Below, in pieces: positions 32,174 to 42,788 of a DNA stretch of 64,000 bases; the first letter of the stretch is position 1, and the number at the start of each line of letters is the position of its first letter. The notes under the pieces were generated by a model. It made no database searches. It worked only from the letters and a program-made list of their open reading frames with translations, and was not told where the DNA came from. Made by a program: the position numbers and the translations under genes. Source of the DNA: Gonocerus acuteangulatus (taxonomy: Eukaryota; Arthropoda; Insecta; Hemiptera; Coreidae); NCBI GenBank assembly GCA_946811695.1, contig OX328123.1:148671975-148735974 (forward strand), written 5' to 3'.

Positions 32174-33040
32174 TATGAAAATTTATGGTATTTGTGTCAC
32201 ACCATTTCTCATGTTTCCTCAGAAGATACATACTTAGGCTTACCTGTTGTTGGTTTCTTAACTAATATCAAAAAATATATTTTAATTATATGACGAAATA
32301 TTATCGCTTAATATGTACACTCACACACCCACATATATGAGTCAACCTTTTCCAAAAGAAGCCTTGTCCAAAACATTGTTGGGAAAACGAAAAAAACTCT
32401 TTTAGGTTGAAATTTTTTTTTTTTTTTTGGGGGGGGGAGTTTTAGTTTTATGATACATGATGCTTTACTCGACTGGATTTCTAAAATTTGTCCCATGTTA
32501 CTACAATACTTGTTAAGAAAAAGTAAATAATAGTTTGGGGGGTCAGTTTGGAATTGTATGAAATTGACAAGATGCATTTTGATTTTGTAGAATAATTTCT
32601 TAATTTTTTAAAAATATGAATCGTGTCATTTGTTACATTATCATTACTCTTATGATTCCAGTTACAACAGAAGATTAGTAAAAGTTATCAAAAAATATGG
32701 AGTTAGTATATGTGCTGCCGAAGCAGGTTCGAAAAGATTTCAGGACATTTTAGGAGACTAAAGACAGACAATCAAAGAACTGCTTACTTACATTAGACAA
32801 ATCGACATCTACAAATACATATAAAAGATCGCACTGCCAATGGCCAAGTAGGAGTGGGGCAGGGATGGTTAGGGCAGGATAAGTGAAAAAAAAAGAAATA
32901 CCTATACACACACATGTATATACATGTATGTTGGGTCATCAAACTGGTAGGGTGACAAGTAATATCCATGCTCCAAAAACCATAGAATTGTTATTATACT
33001 ATGGTGACCCTATTTTTCAATATATTTATGACTAGCAAAA
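32174..33040. other. Unassigned stretch with a T/G homopolymer
   Basis: Contains a T18 run followed by G9 near 32410-32438. No gene or repeat partner recognised. Confidence 0.4.
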
Positions 33041-33083
33041 GGCCAAAATTAAAAACGCTTACTTTCTTGCTACTCCTTTATTG

Positions 33084-33125
33084 CGCTGTACGCGCTTCAC
33101 GTCTCTATGACGCCTCTTCAGGAGC
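33084..33125 (-). ncRNA. Hammerhead-ribozyme-like motif, left arm
   Basis: On the minus strand: GCTC, CTGAAGA (core CTGANGA), GGCGTC-ATAGA-GACGT as stem II, then GAAGC, where the core needs GAAAC, then GCGTA and CAGCGC. Stem II is good; one core base is changed (A to G) and stem I is weakened. Probably inactive. Confidence 0.5.
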
Positions 33126-33257
33126 ACTTCAACTAACATAAAATGAAATATCATTACAGCCAACACTTACGAGAACCTTCCGTCTAGACGTGGCCCTACC
33201 TGCGGAAGGTTCTCGGAGGTGTAGGCGGTAATGATATTTTATTTTATATTAGTTTAA

Positions 33258-33298
33258 GCTCCTGAAGAGGCGTCATGAGAACTTGAAACATGTAGAGC
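33258..33298 (+). ncRNA. Hammerhead-ribozyme-like motif, right arm
   Basis: Order on the plus strand: GCTC (stem I), CTGAAGA (33262-33268, core), GGCGTC with a damaged partner strand, GAAAC (33285-33289, core), ATGTA, then GAGC (33295-33298) pairing with GCTC. Cleavage would be expected after GTA. The very short stem III is typical of Penelope-like element ribozymes. Core bases are complete, but stem II has mismatches. Confidence 0.55.
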
Positions 33299-33345
33299 GC
33301 AATAAAGGATTAATGAAGAAAGCAAGCGTTTTTAATTTTGGCCTT

Positions 33346-33948
33346 CTTCCACATATAAATACACTGGACACGACTACCTGCAGGCCCATCTCTATTGTCA
33401 TAGAGATTTTTACACAATTATTCCAACTACAAACAAAGAACAGACATATCACTATGTTTTGGTTACCTGGACATGAAGGGATTTCACAGAGCACTACAGT
33501 AGACTTACTAGCGAAAACTGCAACTCAAAGACCTACACCTGACCTGAACAAAATGACAGCAACTGACCTATGCAAACTAGCTGAAAATAAGACAGTAAAC
33601 GACTGGCAGACAGAATGGACTAACTCTCAAAGCAAACTGCGGGAAATAAAAAATACAATAATACCCTGGTCAAGAGAAAACCTAACAAGACGAGACCAAG
33701 TTATTATTACAAGACTTCGCCTAGGACACAGTTTACTAACGCACTCCTATCTAATGGAACGACAAGACAGACCTGTATGCGCATGTTGTAACGAGACATT
33801 AACAGTTAAACACATACTTACTGACTGCAGATTACGAGACTACCTAACAATTCCTCATGACTTACACGACTTACTTGCCGAAAATAGTCCACATATTAAC
33901 ACCATACTAACTCACTTAAAGACAATTAACCTATATTCAAAAATCTAG
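33346..33948 (+). pseudogene. I-clade LINE RNase H and C-terminal region
   Basis: The product would be the end of a LINE pol. The frame is open to 33948. It contains ITMFWLPGHEGI, the last RNase H motif (W-x-PGHxGI), but the following NExAD is replaced by STTVDLLAK, so the final catalytic Asp environment is altered. Then come WSRENLTRRDQVIITRLRLG, HSLLTHSYLM and the zinc motif CACCNETLTVKHILTDC (C-x2-C-x7-H-x4-C). The upstream RT and endonuclease are missing. The open frame from 33283 includes 60 bases of unrelated arm sequence. Confidence 0.85.
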
Positions 33949-34362
33949 CCTTATCTCCAATTTACCTCCTAAAGTTAATTTAAAATAATGAACGAAATAG
34001 CCTTTATAAAATCATTTACATTTTTAAGAAATTAAGTTAATTAACCTACATTTAAATATAAAGCCCTATCTCCAATATAATCTTACCTCTTCTACCCTCC
34101 CCCCCACTTTTTTTTTTTTTTTTTTTTTTTTTCCCCCTCTTCACACTCTATTTAATATCTATCATATTACCGTATTGTTATTGTGAAATATATTATATAA
34201 AACATGTTATTGTTATTATTAATTAGCTCACTAATGTATTAGCTATCCTCATAAAATGTACTGACTTGTTATATATACAATGTGCAAAAAGTATTTTGTA
34301 ATATCTTGATGTATGTTAAAGAGCAAGTCGCCAAAAGTTGCGAAACTCTTAATAAATAAATA
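33346..34362 (+). mobile_element. 5'-truncated I-clade LINE
   Basis: It holds the ribonuclease H and C-terminal region (CDS below), an untranslated region with a C/T-rich run and T24 at about 34110-34132, and a TAAATAAATA-like end at about 34350. It starts where the right arm of the foldback element ends. Confidence 0.65.
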
Positions 34363-34498
34363 TCAAATATCAAGCGGAAGGATGGTGGGAAGTCACCTCC
34401 TCGTCTGCCCCAAACTGATCCATCTTCCTGACCTCACGACGCGATACTGGGAGGCTCGGCGTCAAATGGCTCAACCGCCACTGACGGGCATTGGATAA
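34313..34498 (+). other. Possible LINE-derived tail fragment
   Basis: A 61-codon frame ends with DLTTRYWEARRQMAQPPLTG and a stop, followed by an A-rich run. The style resembles a retroelement C-terminus, but I cannot place it in a family. Confidence 0.25.
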
Positions 34499-36794
34499 AT
34501 AAAAAAAACCATACAAATACAGAGAATTGTTTTATTAATAATTATTTCTTCCATATAGCACATCTGGCTTTAATTTGTCATTAACCTCAATAAGTAAGTT
34601 ACTTATAAACTAGGGTTAGAAAATTCCCCCAAAAATACTTCTTTGCAAAAAACAAGTGCGTTTTCGTGAGTACATAATTGGACACCTATAAACGGAAAAG
34701 AATCAAGAGCCATATGCTCATTCGTTAGAGAATTGGGTTTAAAGTTTTTTGTGGCTCTAAAATTCCTTTATTACCTGAAATGTTTCATTCATTTTCTTTC
34801 ATTAAAATAAACTGTTGTTATGGTAATGGGGTTTTATTTTATAGTTATTGATAAAAATGGTATTTGATGCCTTTCTGTTTATTACAGCATACTGGATACA
34901 CCATTTCACTTTTTTGAGGGTGATTTTTTTCTTCCTTTAATGACAACATTATCTTTTAACCAGTTTTTTATTACTATATACATTCTCTAATTCTCTACAA
35001 GAAAACTAAATTTCGTTAAAAATGGCGCTTGGTTCCTTTCTGTTTAAAGCCGTCCAATTAGATATCGTAAAAGTTGGAATATGTGTTTTGCCTTCGAGTC
35101 GCTGATTGCTCATTAGACTAGATGATCGATTTACATTCATCTTACCGACTCGATAAATTGCACTAATCCAAATTTAACATTCTTTACATCTCAATTTAAA
35201 ATCGTCGTTGGGCTTCTGAAAATTTCGAGAACACAAGATAAAATATCAGAGACTCGGAGCGGTTCATCAGAGATGACGTGATAAGAGGGGGAGGGAGGGG
35301 CGGGGGTAGTTTTTCACTCCATGCCTTGTTTGCCCCTAAAGGGCTACATGTTTGCGCGGGAACAAATTAAAAAACGCCTCCACCAGATGGCAGCGCCATC
35401 AGCCTCTAGTTTTTCGCGGGAGATTTACCGCCCGAGCGGGCGTGAGCAGGTCCGTTGATAAATCAAACTGCATCATAACAAAACCATTTCTGTTGATGTA
35501 CCGCGATAAATTAGGCTTTTCCATCGGGAAAACACTCACTCGCTTCTACCTCACTCACAATCTACACTTTACTTCGACAGCATCAGTTCTTTTTATTTTG
35601 GGTCACTATTTTCCAAAGCTAATCCTATTAAAAGTTGGCACGCATTGTTAATATTGAGTCCTGACAATCTTTGACATAACGTAATACATCGCTTCCCCTG
35701 TTGTTTTTGTAATTAATGAGCTTCCAGTTATAACTTTTGGTGATATCGGATAGTCAAGGGCGCTCTGTAAAACCTTCATAAAGTGTCAAAAGAGTTTGAA
35801 TTTAAATCTCCTTTAATGTTCTATTATATACATATGTTAATATTTATTGGCCGCTTTGCATAACACCAATAAGTTGGAAAAAATAGTAAAAAAAAAAAAC
35901 AGACAATTTTCATTCATGAAGGCTGCAGGAATTGTTTAAAGTTTCTAACAACGAATTGAATATTGGGAATTAACATTACCGATGGCGGCGCCACTGCCGT
36001 TGTCAAAATGGTGGCGAAAGGAGGTATACCTGTGGCTTTTGTTACATAGTGATTGCTAATAACAACTGTTTTCGCAGTTGTTGTGGCTTTATTTCACGTT
36101 AATATTAGTGTTTTCATCAAGGAACAGTGATTTTGGAAGCTCTACTTCATTTGTGTACTCAATATCAATCAATCAATAATTACTGTATTTTGTAAATTAC
36201 AATTACAATTTACAGGGTGTCTGGTTATATTATATATAAACAGTAATTAAAAAATAATAATAAGAGAAAATCATCAAATACCTATTCAACATTACAAAAC
36301 CTTTTGGAAAATGAAATAAAATGATAGCAATAATAAAGGGAAAATTTTCACTGGCTTAAATGGATATTATGTAAATAATATCTAATGAAAAAAATATATG
36401 TACATATTTTAAATTTTTACGCTTAAATCATAAAAATAAAAAAACTTCAATTTTCACATCACTAATCACATTCACTGATGAGGTTGAATATGCACTGCAT
36501 TTATTGATGTTCATGTTGATAAAGACGTGTTATAATGATGTTCATGTCGATAAAGACGCGTTATAATGTTACAGCTCACTGATTGAGTCTATAATTTCCT
36601 ATATACAAAGAACAATTTCCTTTGTTTTTCAAGATTTCATCTAAATACTTTTGGATCCTTCTTGATATTTGAGAACTGTTTAACTCAATGTTGTTGAATT
36701 TCTTTTTATTTATTTTTTTTTTCCTTTTTTTTGTAATTAATCTTTGTTATCAGTTGGCTATGTTTCCAAGAAGCATATATATCTCTACTTTCAT
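34499..36794. other. Non-coding, largely single-copy stretch
   Basis: No gene recognised. The 35260-35640 part is GC-richer and holds a 99-codon frame without known motifs. A short duplication of TGATGTTCATG..GATAAAGACG lies at about 36507-36570. T-rich runs occur near 36710-36730. Confidence 0.4.
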
Positions 36795-37054
36795 AAAGCG
36801 TAATAGCTGAAATTGAGAAGTCGGCTAACAAAATTCTTAAATTCTCCACATTTCAGGAGCAGTGGTTTATTCCTATTGGTTGCTGGGTCGGGTTCCGTTA
36901 AGGCAGTAGAGCATGCTTCGGTTATGGTATCAACATCTTCCTGCGTGGACTCTTGAGAGATATTGTGTAACGTCTAAACGCCAGGTTTTCCAGCTTAGAT
37001 GAAGTCCGTTCCGCTAGGATATTCTCCTCAGTCTTCTGATAGGCCTTCTTCATG
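36795..37054 (-). pseudogene. Frameshifted protein-coding relic, family unknown
   Basis: Minus-strand reading from 37054 gives MKKAYQKTEENILAERTSSK and LENLAFRRYTIS. One frame change then leads to ESTQEDVDTITEACSTALTE and NRNKPLLLKCGEFKNFVSRL, ending LNFSYYAL and a stop. Codon-like continuity across a single frameshift suggests a former coding region, perhaps from a transposable element. I do not recognise the family. Confidence 0.35.
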
Positions 37055-37065
37055 GGACTAGAGAG

Positions 37066-37590
37066 CTGATGAAGAAGCAAACGTTGCTAGAACATCACAA
37101 GTTACTAACATAAAAATAGAAAAAGCATGCGGACTAGATTTGAAAAAATTGATAAAAAAACAAATAATGAAATTGTGGGAAAAAGAATGGTTGAAAACAG
37201 GAACCAAACTAAAAAACATAAAAGAAAACGTAAATGTTTGGAAAACCTCTAAAAGATTCAACAGAAGGGAGTAAGTGGTATTGGCAAGAATAAGAATTGG
37301 CCATACCAAAATAACTCTTACCATCAAAAAGGACTTTACCCTCCCACTTGTAAATTCTGCCATGATGAATTAACTGTTTAACATTTCCTTACACAATGCA
37401 CGGAACACAACCATATAAGAAAAGAAAATAACATTTCAGGCAGTATGGCAGGGATCCTAATGGATGAAGAAAAGGCAGTGCAAAAAGTACTAAAATTTAT
37501 TAAAGACATCGGCCTATATCAAGAATTATAATACTATAGAACTGCTAATGACTCACAGGGGTAGAGGCAGTATATACAAAATAAATAAAT
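37066..37590 (+). pseudogene. I-clade LINE RNase H end and C-terminus
   Basis: Plus strand: ADEEANVAR (the NEEAD part of RNase H), KKQIMKLWEKEWLKTGTKLK, NRRE followed by a stop, VLARIRIGHTKITLT, and after a frameshift PTCKFCHDELTV, stop, HFLTQC (C-x2-C-x7-H-x4-C type zinc motif). It continues GSMAGILMDEEKAVQKVLKF and IKDIGLYQEL and ends in a TAAA-repeat tail at about 37590. Sequence differs clearly from the I-type copy at 33346, so a different family is involved. Confidence 0.8.
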
Positions 37591-37677
37591 AAATAAAAAT
37601 CATGAACCATTTGAAAATTGAAAAAAATACTTCAAATTCTTTATTTTCACATATTACATGCACCATTAATTTTTTTT

Positions 37678-37800
37678 TTTTAGCACTTTCCTCCGAAGGA
37701 AAGTAGCTATTGAGGTTGGACTCATGACGGAATTTTTGAAAAATTTCTTCAAATCTTTATCGATCCTACCGAGTAGACACCGAAAATGACCCCCGTTAAA

Positions 37801-37847
<47 letters not shown>

Positions 37848-37859
37848 AAGTCGGTATAC
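37678..37859 (-). mobile_element. Helentron-like repeat, subfamily A, 3' terminal piece
   Basis: Minus-strand 3' end: hairpin CTTTCCTTCGGAGGAAAG and GCTAAAA terminus, GTTGGACTCATGACGGAATT, ACCCCCGTT, then a TA run (37803-37844) and GTATAC. The hAT element has inserted directly after GTATAC; the repeat resumes at 42789. Confidence 0.75.
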
Positions 37860-38190
37860 GTCGTGGGCAGGGTGTAAAAAAATCATGATTTTTTTAAAAA
37901 AATCAAATAAATCGGATTTATTTGATTTAAATCAGATTTTTTTGATTTAAATCGGATTTTTTTGATTTATATTGAATTTTTTTACTAAAACCGGATTTAA
38001 AAAATAAATCAGACTTTTTAAATGTAACTAGTCTATATAGAGAGCTGGTTATTACCTAGTTGTTCATTATATAAACCTGTAACTAAAATATTTGTTTATT
38101 TACAATGGAAATAATGAAATAACTATTCTAAAGGGTTTTGTCTTAAGTGGATAAATTTGGGAGCATAGTAAAATTGACGGATCATATATA

Positions 38191-38342
38191 CAGGGGCTGA
38201 AGTTGTCCTATATTTGGAGACTGGAATTTCTGTAAATTTAAGGACTTAAATCGACGAAATCATTAATTTTCGGCGATTAAAGACATTAAATTTAAATGTA
38301 CAGAAACTCTGGTCTCAAAATATAGGACAATTTCGACCCCTG
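38191..38342. mobile_element. Palindromic MITE with TA flanks
   Basis: CAGGGGCTGAAGTTGTCCTA at the left pairs with TAGGACAATTTCGACCCCTG at the right; the arms continue to a centre near 38267. TA borders it on both sides, consistent with a TA-targeting transposase. Confidence 0.8.
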
Positions 38343-39724
38343 TATATATAATGACTTAATTTTCAAATTTTAAAACAAAGATTTTAGAAATAAAGCTTTA
38401 CAGAAATATTAATCACAAGGGAACGGATGTTATTATATTTACATATGTTTTTCTGATTCGTAAATTGTAAGTATTGATGTAATTCTGCGCATTTTAAGTG
38501 ATTTTAAAGTATTTAAACAGTTTTTTATTTTACATATTTTGTCAAAACTCCATATTTTTACATATTCTGCCATAAATACATATGTTTGCTACATATTTTA
38601 ATATTCTTTTTATTTTGTAATTGAAGAAATAAAGTAAAACCGAGAAAGAAAATAAAACTTTACCCATTAAGTCTAGGTGACTGTGTCTTTTCTAATTCCA
38701 AGAAGGCGGCTGTATATATACTATGTCAATACTAGATACAAAAGGCATGTTGTTAGTGGATAGTATTAGAATCATATGAGAGTAATAGAGAAAATCCAGG
38801 TTTTAGAAGGAGATACTGGGAATAAATTAAAAATAAAGGGAAAAGACAGTCTAGAAAAAACCTCTGGATGGAAAAATATCCACATTATTGGGGACATCCA
38901 TAGTGGCAAAACGATTAACAGTTGAGTTGAATCCCACTCTTCAGAGCAGTTGATTGTAGCCTTGATAGTATTGTAGCCTTCAAATACACGCCAGTGACTT
39001 TAGTAGATGTTGAAAATTGATAATTCAGTCGCTTCAAAAGTATATTCAGATCAGACCGGCAACATTTCACGTTTGAAAATTTCAAAATTCAAGTTGTAGC
39101 AAACAATCTTCCAAAATAATGTTCATCTGTATAAATTTTCAACTTTTCCCCCTTTTATAATGAATTCCTAATTTTTATTTATGCTTTATTTTTCAATATG
39201 TTAAACAGTTTTAGTCATTGTGTTCTATACTTTAGTTCTTTCCATTAATAACAACAGAGTTCCTACTTATTATTTATGCTTTTCTTTTCAATTTTTTATA
39301 GTGTTAAAGGTGTTTGTTTTACTAAATACTTTCAATTTTTTATTACATATTTTATTATAAATAGTTAAATATATACAGTGGCTCACAGTCAAAATGATGC
39401 AAACCAAGATTTCTATTTCTATTGCTAGTTACTCTCAATTTGTTACAATTTAAATGCGAATGCACATGAGGGTGTAATAATCCATTGTCATACATTGAAT
39501 TCAGGTAATTAAATCAACTCTACAACATTTATACAAATAGAAAAAAAAATCTTCATTAAAACTCATAGAAATCGAAGGTCACAGTGAAAATGAAGCAAAG
39601 TTTAGTTTCGTTTAGAAAATAAATATTCTTCAATTTTTGGGGACATGAGTTTACTAATATTTTAATTACTTCTCATTCTTATATTAAACCCGAAAATAAA
39701 CAATATGAATACAAGTAATCAGTC

Positions 39725-40745
39725 TTGTTCGAGCATTTGCTTAAATTTGGTACGCATACAACTACTCCTGAACGAGAAATAGTGATTAACAAATTTAAAA
39801 TGGCAAAACAACATGAAATCACCTCTATTATCAATAGGATTTATGTGACTATTCAAAATATTATTAAACGTTTTAAAAAAGAAAACAGAATAATAAGAAA
39901 ATCTAGAGTCACTACAAAAAAAACGTTTTACTGGCAATGACAAAAGGTCATGTGCCAAATAAAAAATAATTCAAAATAAAGTGCTGCAAACAAGGCTACA
40001 TTAGTTAAAAAACGTTTAAATAAAACTGTGTGTGCTGAAACCATTCAAAGAATTTAAAAAAATAAAGGCAACACAATGGTAGAGTTCCAAGGCAAAATTC
40101 TTACATCAACGAGAAATATAAAAAGATGCAAATTATTTCTCCCAAGAATTATTTAAAGAAGAGATGGACTTCTGGAGAACTATTTTGTTTTTGGATAAGT
40201 CAAAATTCACTTTTTGGCCCTGATAGAACAAATTTCGACTGGAGAAAGGCAGATTCTAGAGCTCCATGGGAATAATCTTCGCCCGACCATCAAACATTGC
40301 GGTGATCATGTTATGGTTTGGGGGAGTATGGCTGCTTCGACGGTAGGACGTCATCATTTTATTGAGAAAGCAATGGAGGAACATTAATCCTGTGACATCC
40401 TGAAGAAAAAATTGCAGCCAGGTTCGGAATAATAAATTATTTTGCTTTTTATAGACATAATGATCCCAAGTATTCTTCTTATCTCGCAATAGAATGGGTT
40501 CGCATAATATCTCCAAAACTATAAAATCACCCCTCCAATAACTAGACCTCAACGTCATAGAGAATTTAAGAAATTAATTAGAAACAGAAAAGAGGAAACA
40601 TAAAATATCAAACCAACAATATCTCATAAAGACGCGTCAAGAAGAATGGGAGAAGATATGCCTATCTTGCACAGAAAATCTTGTCCAATTCATGCCCAGT
40701 TGTTTGAACGCGATAAATAATAATAAAGGATTACCAAAAAAGTAC
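39725..40745 (+). pseudogene. Tc1-type transposase, degenerate
   Basis: It begins with an open 71-codon part, EREIVINKFKMAKQHEITSI and IKRFKKENRI, corresponding to the N-terminal helix-turn-helix. Further on come WRTILFLDKSKFTFWP (first Asp, normally FSDESKF), RPTIKHCGDHVMVWGSMAAS and GRHHFIEKAME, then RHNDPKYSSYLAIEWVR (second Asp in the QDNDPKHTS box). The C-terminus is EEWEKICLSCTENLVQFMPS and GLPKKY with a stop. Several stops and frameshifts separate these blocks. The third catalytic region (SPDLNPIE) is only weakly visible. It cannot make active enzyme. Confidence 0.85.
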
Positions 40746-40815
40746 TAAAATTTAACATTTTTTTGAAGTTTTACATTTTGCATCATTTTCACTGTGACCT
40801 TAGAAATGTATATTA

Positions 40816-40986
40816 GTGGACTAGTGGCTAGCGCGCTGGATTCATAAGCGGGAGATGGTGGGTTCGATCCCCACCGGCGCCAGAAATTTTCTCATCTCAG
40901 GGCTCGCTGAGAAAATTCCTGGTTGCACCCTAGTTGTCGGCGCAAATAGCCACGATTTGTTGATGCGCCGTAAAAAAAGAAAAAAA
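40816..40986 (+). mobile_element. tRNA-derived SINE with 12-bp TSD
   Basis: The head resembles a tRNA gene: GTGGCTAGCGCGCTGG as A-box region and GGTTCGATCCC (40862-40872) as B box, ending CACCGGCGCCA. A tRNA-unrelated body and an A-rich tail follow. The 12-bp repeat AAATGTATATTA flanks it (40804-40815 and 40987-40998). It is not a functional tRNA gene because it has an insertion TSD, a body and a tail. Mobilisation would depend on a LINE. Confidence 0.88.
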
Positions 40987-41210
40987 AAATGTATATTAAT
41001 TTATAAATTTTTTGTTTAATCTTATGATTTGATCTCAAATAAATTTTTAACTATTGTATGTTCTAGCCTAATGATCCTACTGTATTTTTGTAAACAAAAA
41101 TTTTTCAGAATAAATTGTGGGTTGGTATTAAATATATTTTTTTTAAAGTAAATATCTTGCATCATTTTGACTGTGAGCCACTGTATGTACATATTTTCAA
41201 TTTTATAATA

Positions 41211-42117
41211 CACTAGCCGAATACCCATGCTTTGTCACGGCAGATAAGTAGTTATTTAATTGTGTTAAATAATGTATCAGCAAAATTAACGTTACTACAT
41301 AATTTTTTGCAGTTTATTATAGCACGGTTTCCGTCATACTATATTTTATTCATCAATTGTTAAGTAATCAAAGTATAATGTTTCTTGACACTGGGGCGCT
41401 CCGGCCAGTGCTAAGAAACAGATAACCTAGAGGTAACCCGTTATCTATAGGTCACCGTCATGGGCGTATATAAGGGGGAGGGGTCTGCAGCCCCCCTCCG
41501 ACATTTTGATTTGAATGTAAAAATGAGTCTTAAAACCCTTAAAAATAAATTAATAAGATCACGTAGTTCATAAAAAATATTTAATTTAAGTTGTAACAGC
41601 GTTTTATTTGCCTAAAACTATTCGAAGTTCTAAACTGTTAGTATTCCATACCCCGGAAATGGTACCTGGGACCGGACCAAGAAGTGTTGTAACTGTGGAT
41701 GCTGATGGGTGAGGAGGCTGTGCAAGGGTTCGTGATATTATTACCTCGGATGGACCATCAACAGGTATAGCGAAAACTCTAAGGGGGGCAAATTGAACTG
41801 ATTTTGTCACTCACAGCGTAAACTCTATGATGGACAGTTTATTTCTAGTAATTCAAGGTCTGTCATCATAGTTGAAATTAACCTCAATTAAAAATAATAC
41901 TATGAAGCAGATAATGTACGGTAACAGCTGTTCTTTATCATCCTAGCAACATATGCTGCCTAGGCTTGCCTGCTCTAAGCAACTAAAACTTTAAACCCCT
42001 CTAAAAATACTTAAAAATTTGAATATCAAAAAATCCTTTCTTAGCGAGCGTCTACGTTCTATAGGGAGTATCCAAGCAAAATTTCAAATTTTTTGTACTT
42101 AATGGTATTTGACAAAT
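41211..42117 (+). repeat. CGTGCTTCG-family interspersed repeat inside hAT
   Basis: Starts ACTAGCCGAATACCCATGCTTT and ends near TTTGACAAATATATAG. It carries a TGGGCGTATAT MITE (from 41459) whose right end and neighbouring host sequence are deleted. It occupies the same position in the hAT element as in copy 1, so it entered before the two hAT copies separated. Confidence 0.7.
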
Positions 42118-42169
42118 ATATAGTAGATGGACCTCCATTCCCTATTAATCACGTATAATAACAGTAATA

Positions 42170-42403
42170 TTATTTATTTAAAGCTTTGAAGAAAAATGCC
42201 AGTTTGTCAGCCTTTTCACATCTAATTAGGTAGTTTCTCATTTGACTGTGAACAAAACCAAGGGTTGAAAACATTCTTTCAACCCCTGCAGAAGTTACCT
42301 TTCCTGTCATAAGCTGCTCTATTATTAACAGTTCTTTTGAGGAAATACAATATTTTAGCCCCGACGAAGACTTCCACCAATTTAAAGCATTCACTTCGGC
42401 CAC
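42170..42403 (-). pseudogene. hAT transposase C-terminal dimerisation domain remnant, copy 2
   Basis: LNWWKSSSGLKYCISSKELL, then TSAGVERMFSTLGFVHSQMR and NYLIRCEKADKLAFFFKALN. It keeps the canonical ERMFSTLGF of the family. It lies close to the right end of the full hAT element. No upstream transposase parts were recognised in the remaining hAT sequence. Confidence 0.85.
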
Positions 42404-42788
42404 TACCTGACAATCTCTTTTATCTTAAACTTAAAAGGAGATTTATTTGCAGAATTAAAAACCAAGAAAGGAACTCATAAAAGAATCAGACTTTGAATAG
42501 ATAAGAACGCTCAAGTGAGGGTAGGTCCTAGGGACAAAAATAAAGATGAAATGTTGAAATGGCTGAAAAAAAGGCAGAACTAGTTAGATTTAAGCTAAAA
42601 AAATAAACTAAAGCATAAAAAAAATATATAATAATAATTTTTTTAATAAAATCAATTGGTTTAAATCAATATTTTTTTTAATGAAATCAATTGATTTAAA
42701 TCAATGATTTTTTTAAAAAAATCAAATGATTTTAATCATGATTTAAATCGCTGATTTAAATCAATTGATTTAAATCGTTGACACCCTG

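Larger units (their letters stand above)
33041..33345. mobile_element. Inverted repeat with two facing hammerhead-like motifs (Penelope-like relic)
   Basis: The left arm (33045-33175) and right arm (33205-33345) are inverted copies. The outer parts share GGCCAAAATTAAAAACGCTT and the inner parts share GAAGGTTCTCG around the central palindrome CGTCTAGACG. Each arm carries one ribozyme-like motif. In Penelope-like retroelements, terminal repeats of this kind occur in direct or inverted order and carry hammerhead motifs. No Penelope protein remains here. Confidence 0.55.
39376..41183 (+). mobile_element. Tc1-like transposon with IR/DR ends, inactivated
   Basis: The outer inverted repeats start CAGTGGCTCACAGTCAAAAT at both ends, flanked by TA. 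A second, inner pair (GGTCACAGTGAAAATGAAGC at 39577 and its complement ending at 40799) lies about 200 bp inside the left end, giving the double-site IR/DR layout of some Tc1 elements. Subtracting the SINE and its TSD leaves about 1.6 kb, the usual Tc1 length. The matching segment of hAT copy 1 (near 10090) lacks the element and shows a single TA-containing target. Confidence 0.9.
37868..42788 (-). mobile_element. hAT transposon, complete ends, 8-bp TSD, carries nested insertions
   Basis: It starts CAGGGTGTAAAAAAATCATG and ends ACACCCTG. The perfect 8-bp TSD GTCGTGGG flanks it (37860-37867 and 42789-42796). Both subterminal regions are rich in ATTTAAATC motifs. Apart from the last transposase exon-like piece (42170-42403) no transposase remains, so it is non-autonomous. 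It holds a palindromic MITE, a Tc1 element with a SINE inside, a CGTGCTTCG repeat and a truncated TGGGCGTATAT MITE. Removing the Tc1 insertion leaves about 3.1 kb. Confidence 0.88.

Noticed and set aside
40816..40883. Functional tRNA gene
   Set aside because: The tRNA-like head is part of a SINE with body, A-rich tail and TSD, and cloverleaf pairing is imperfect.
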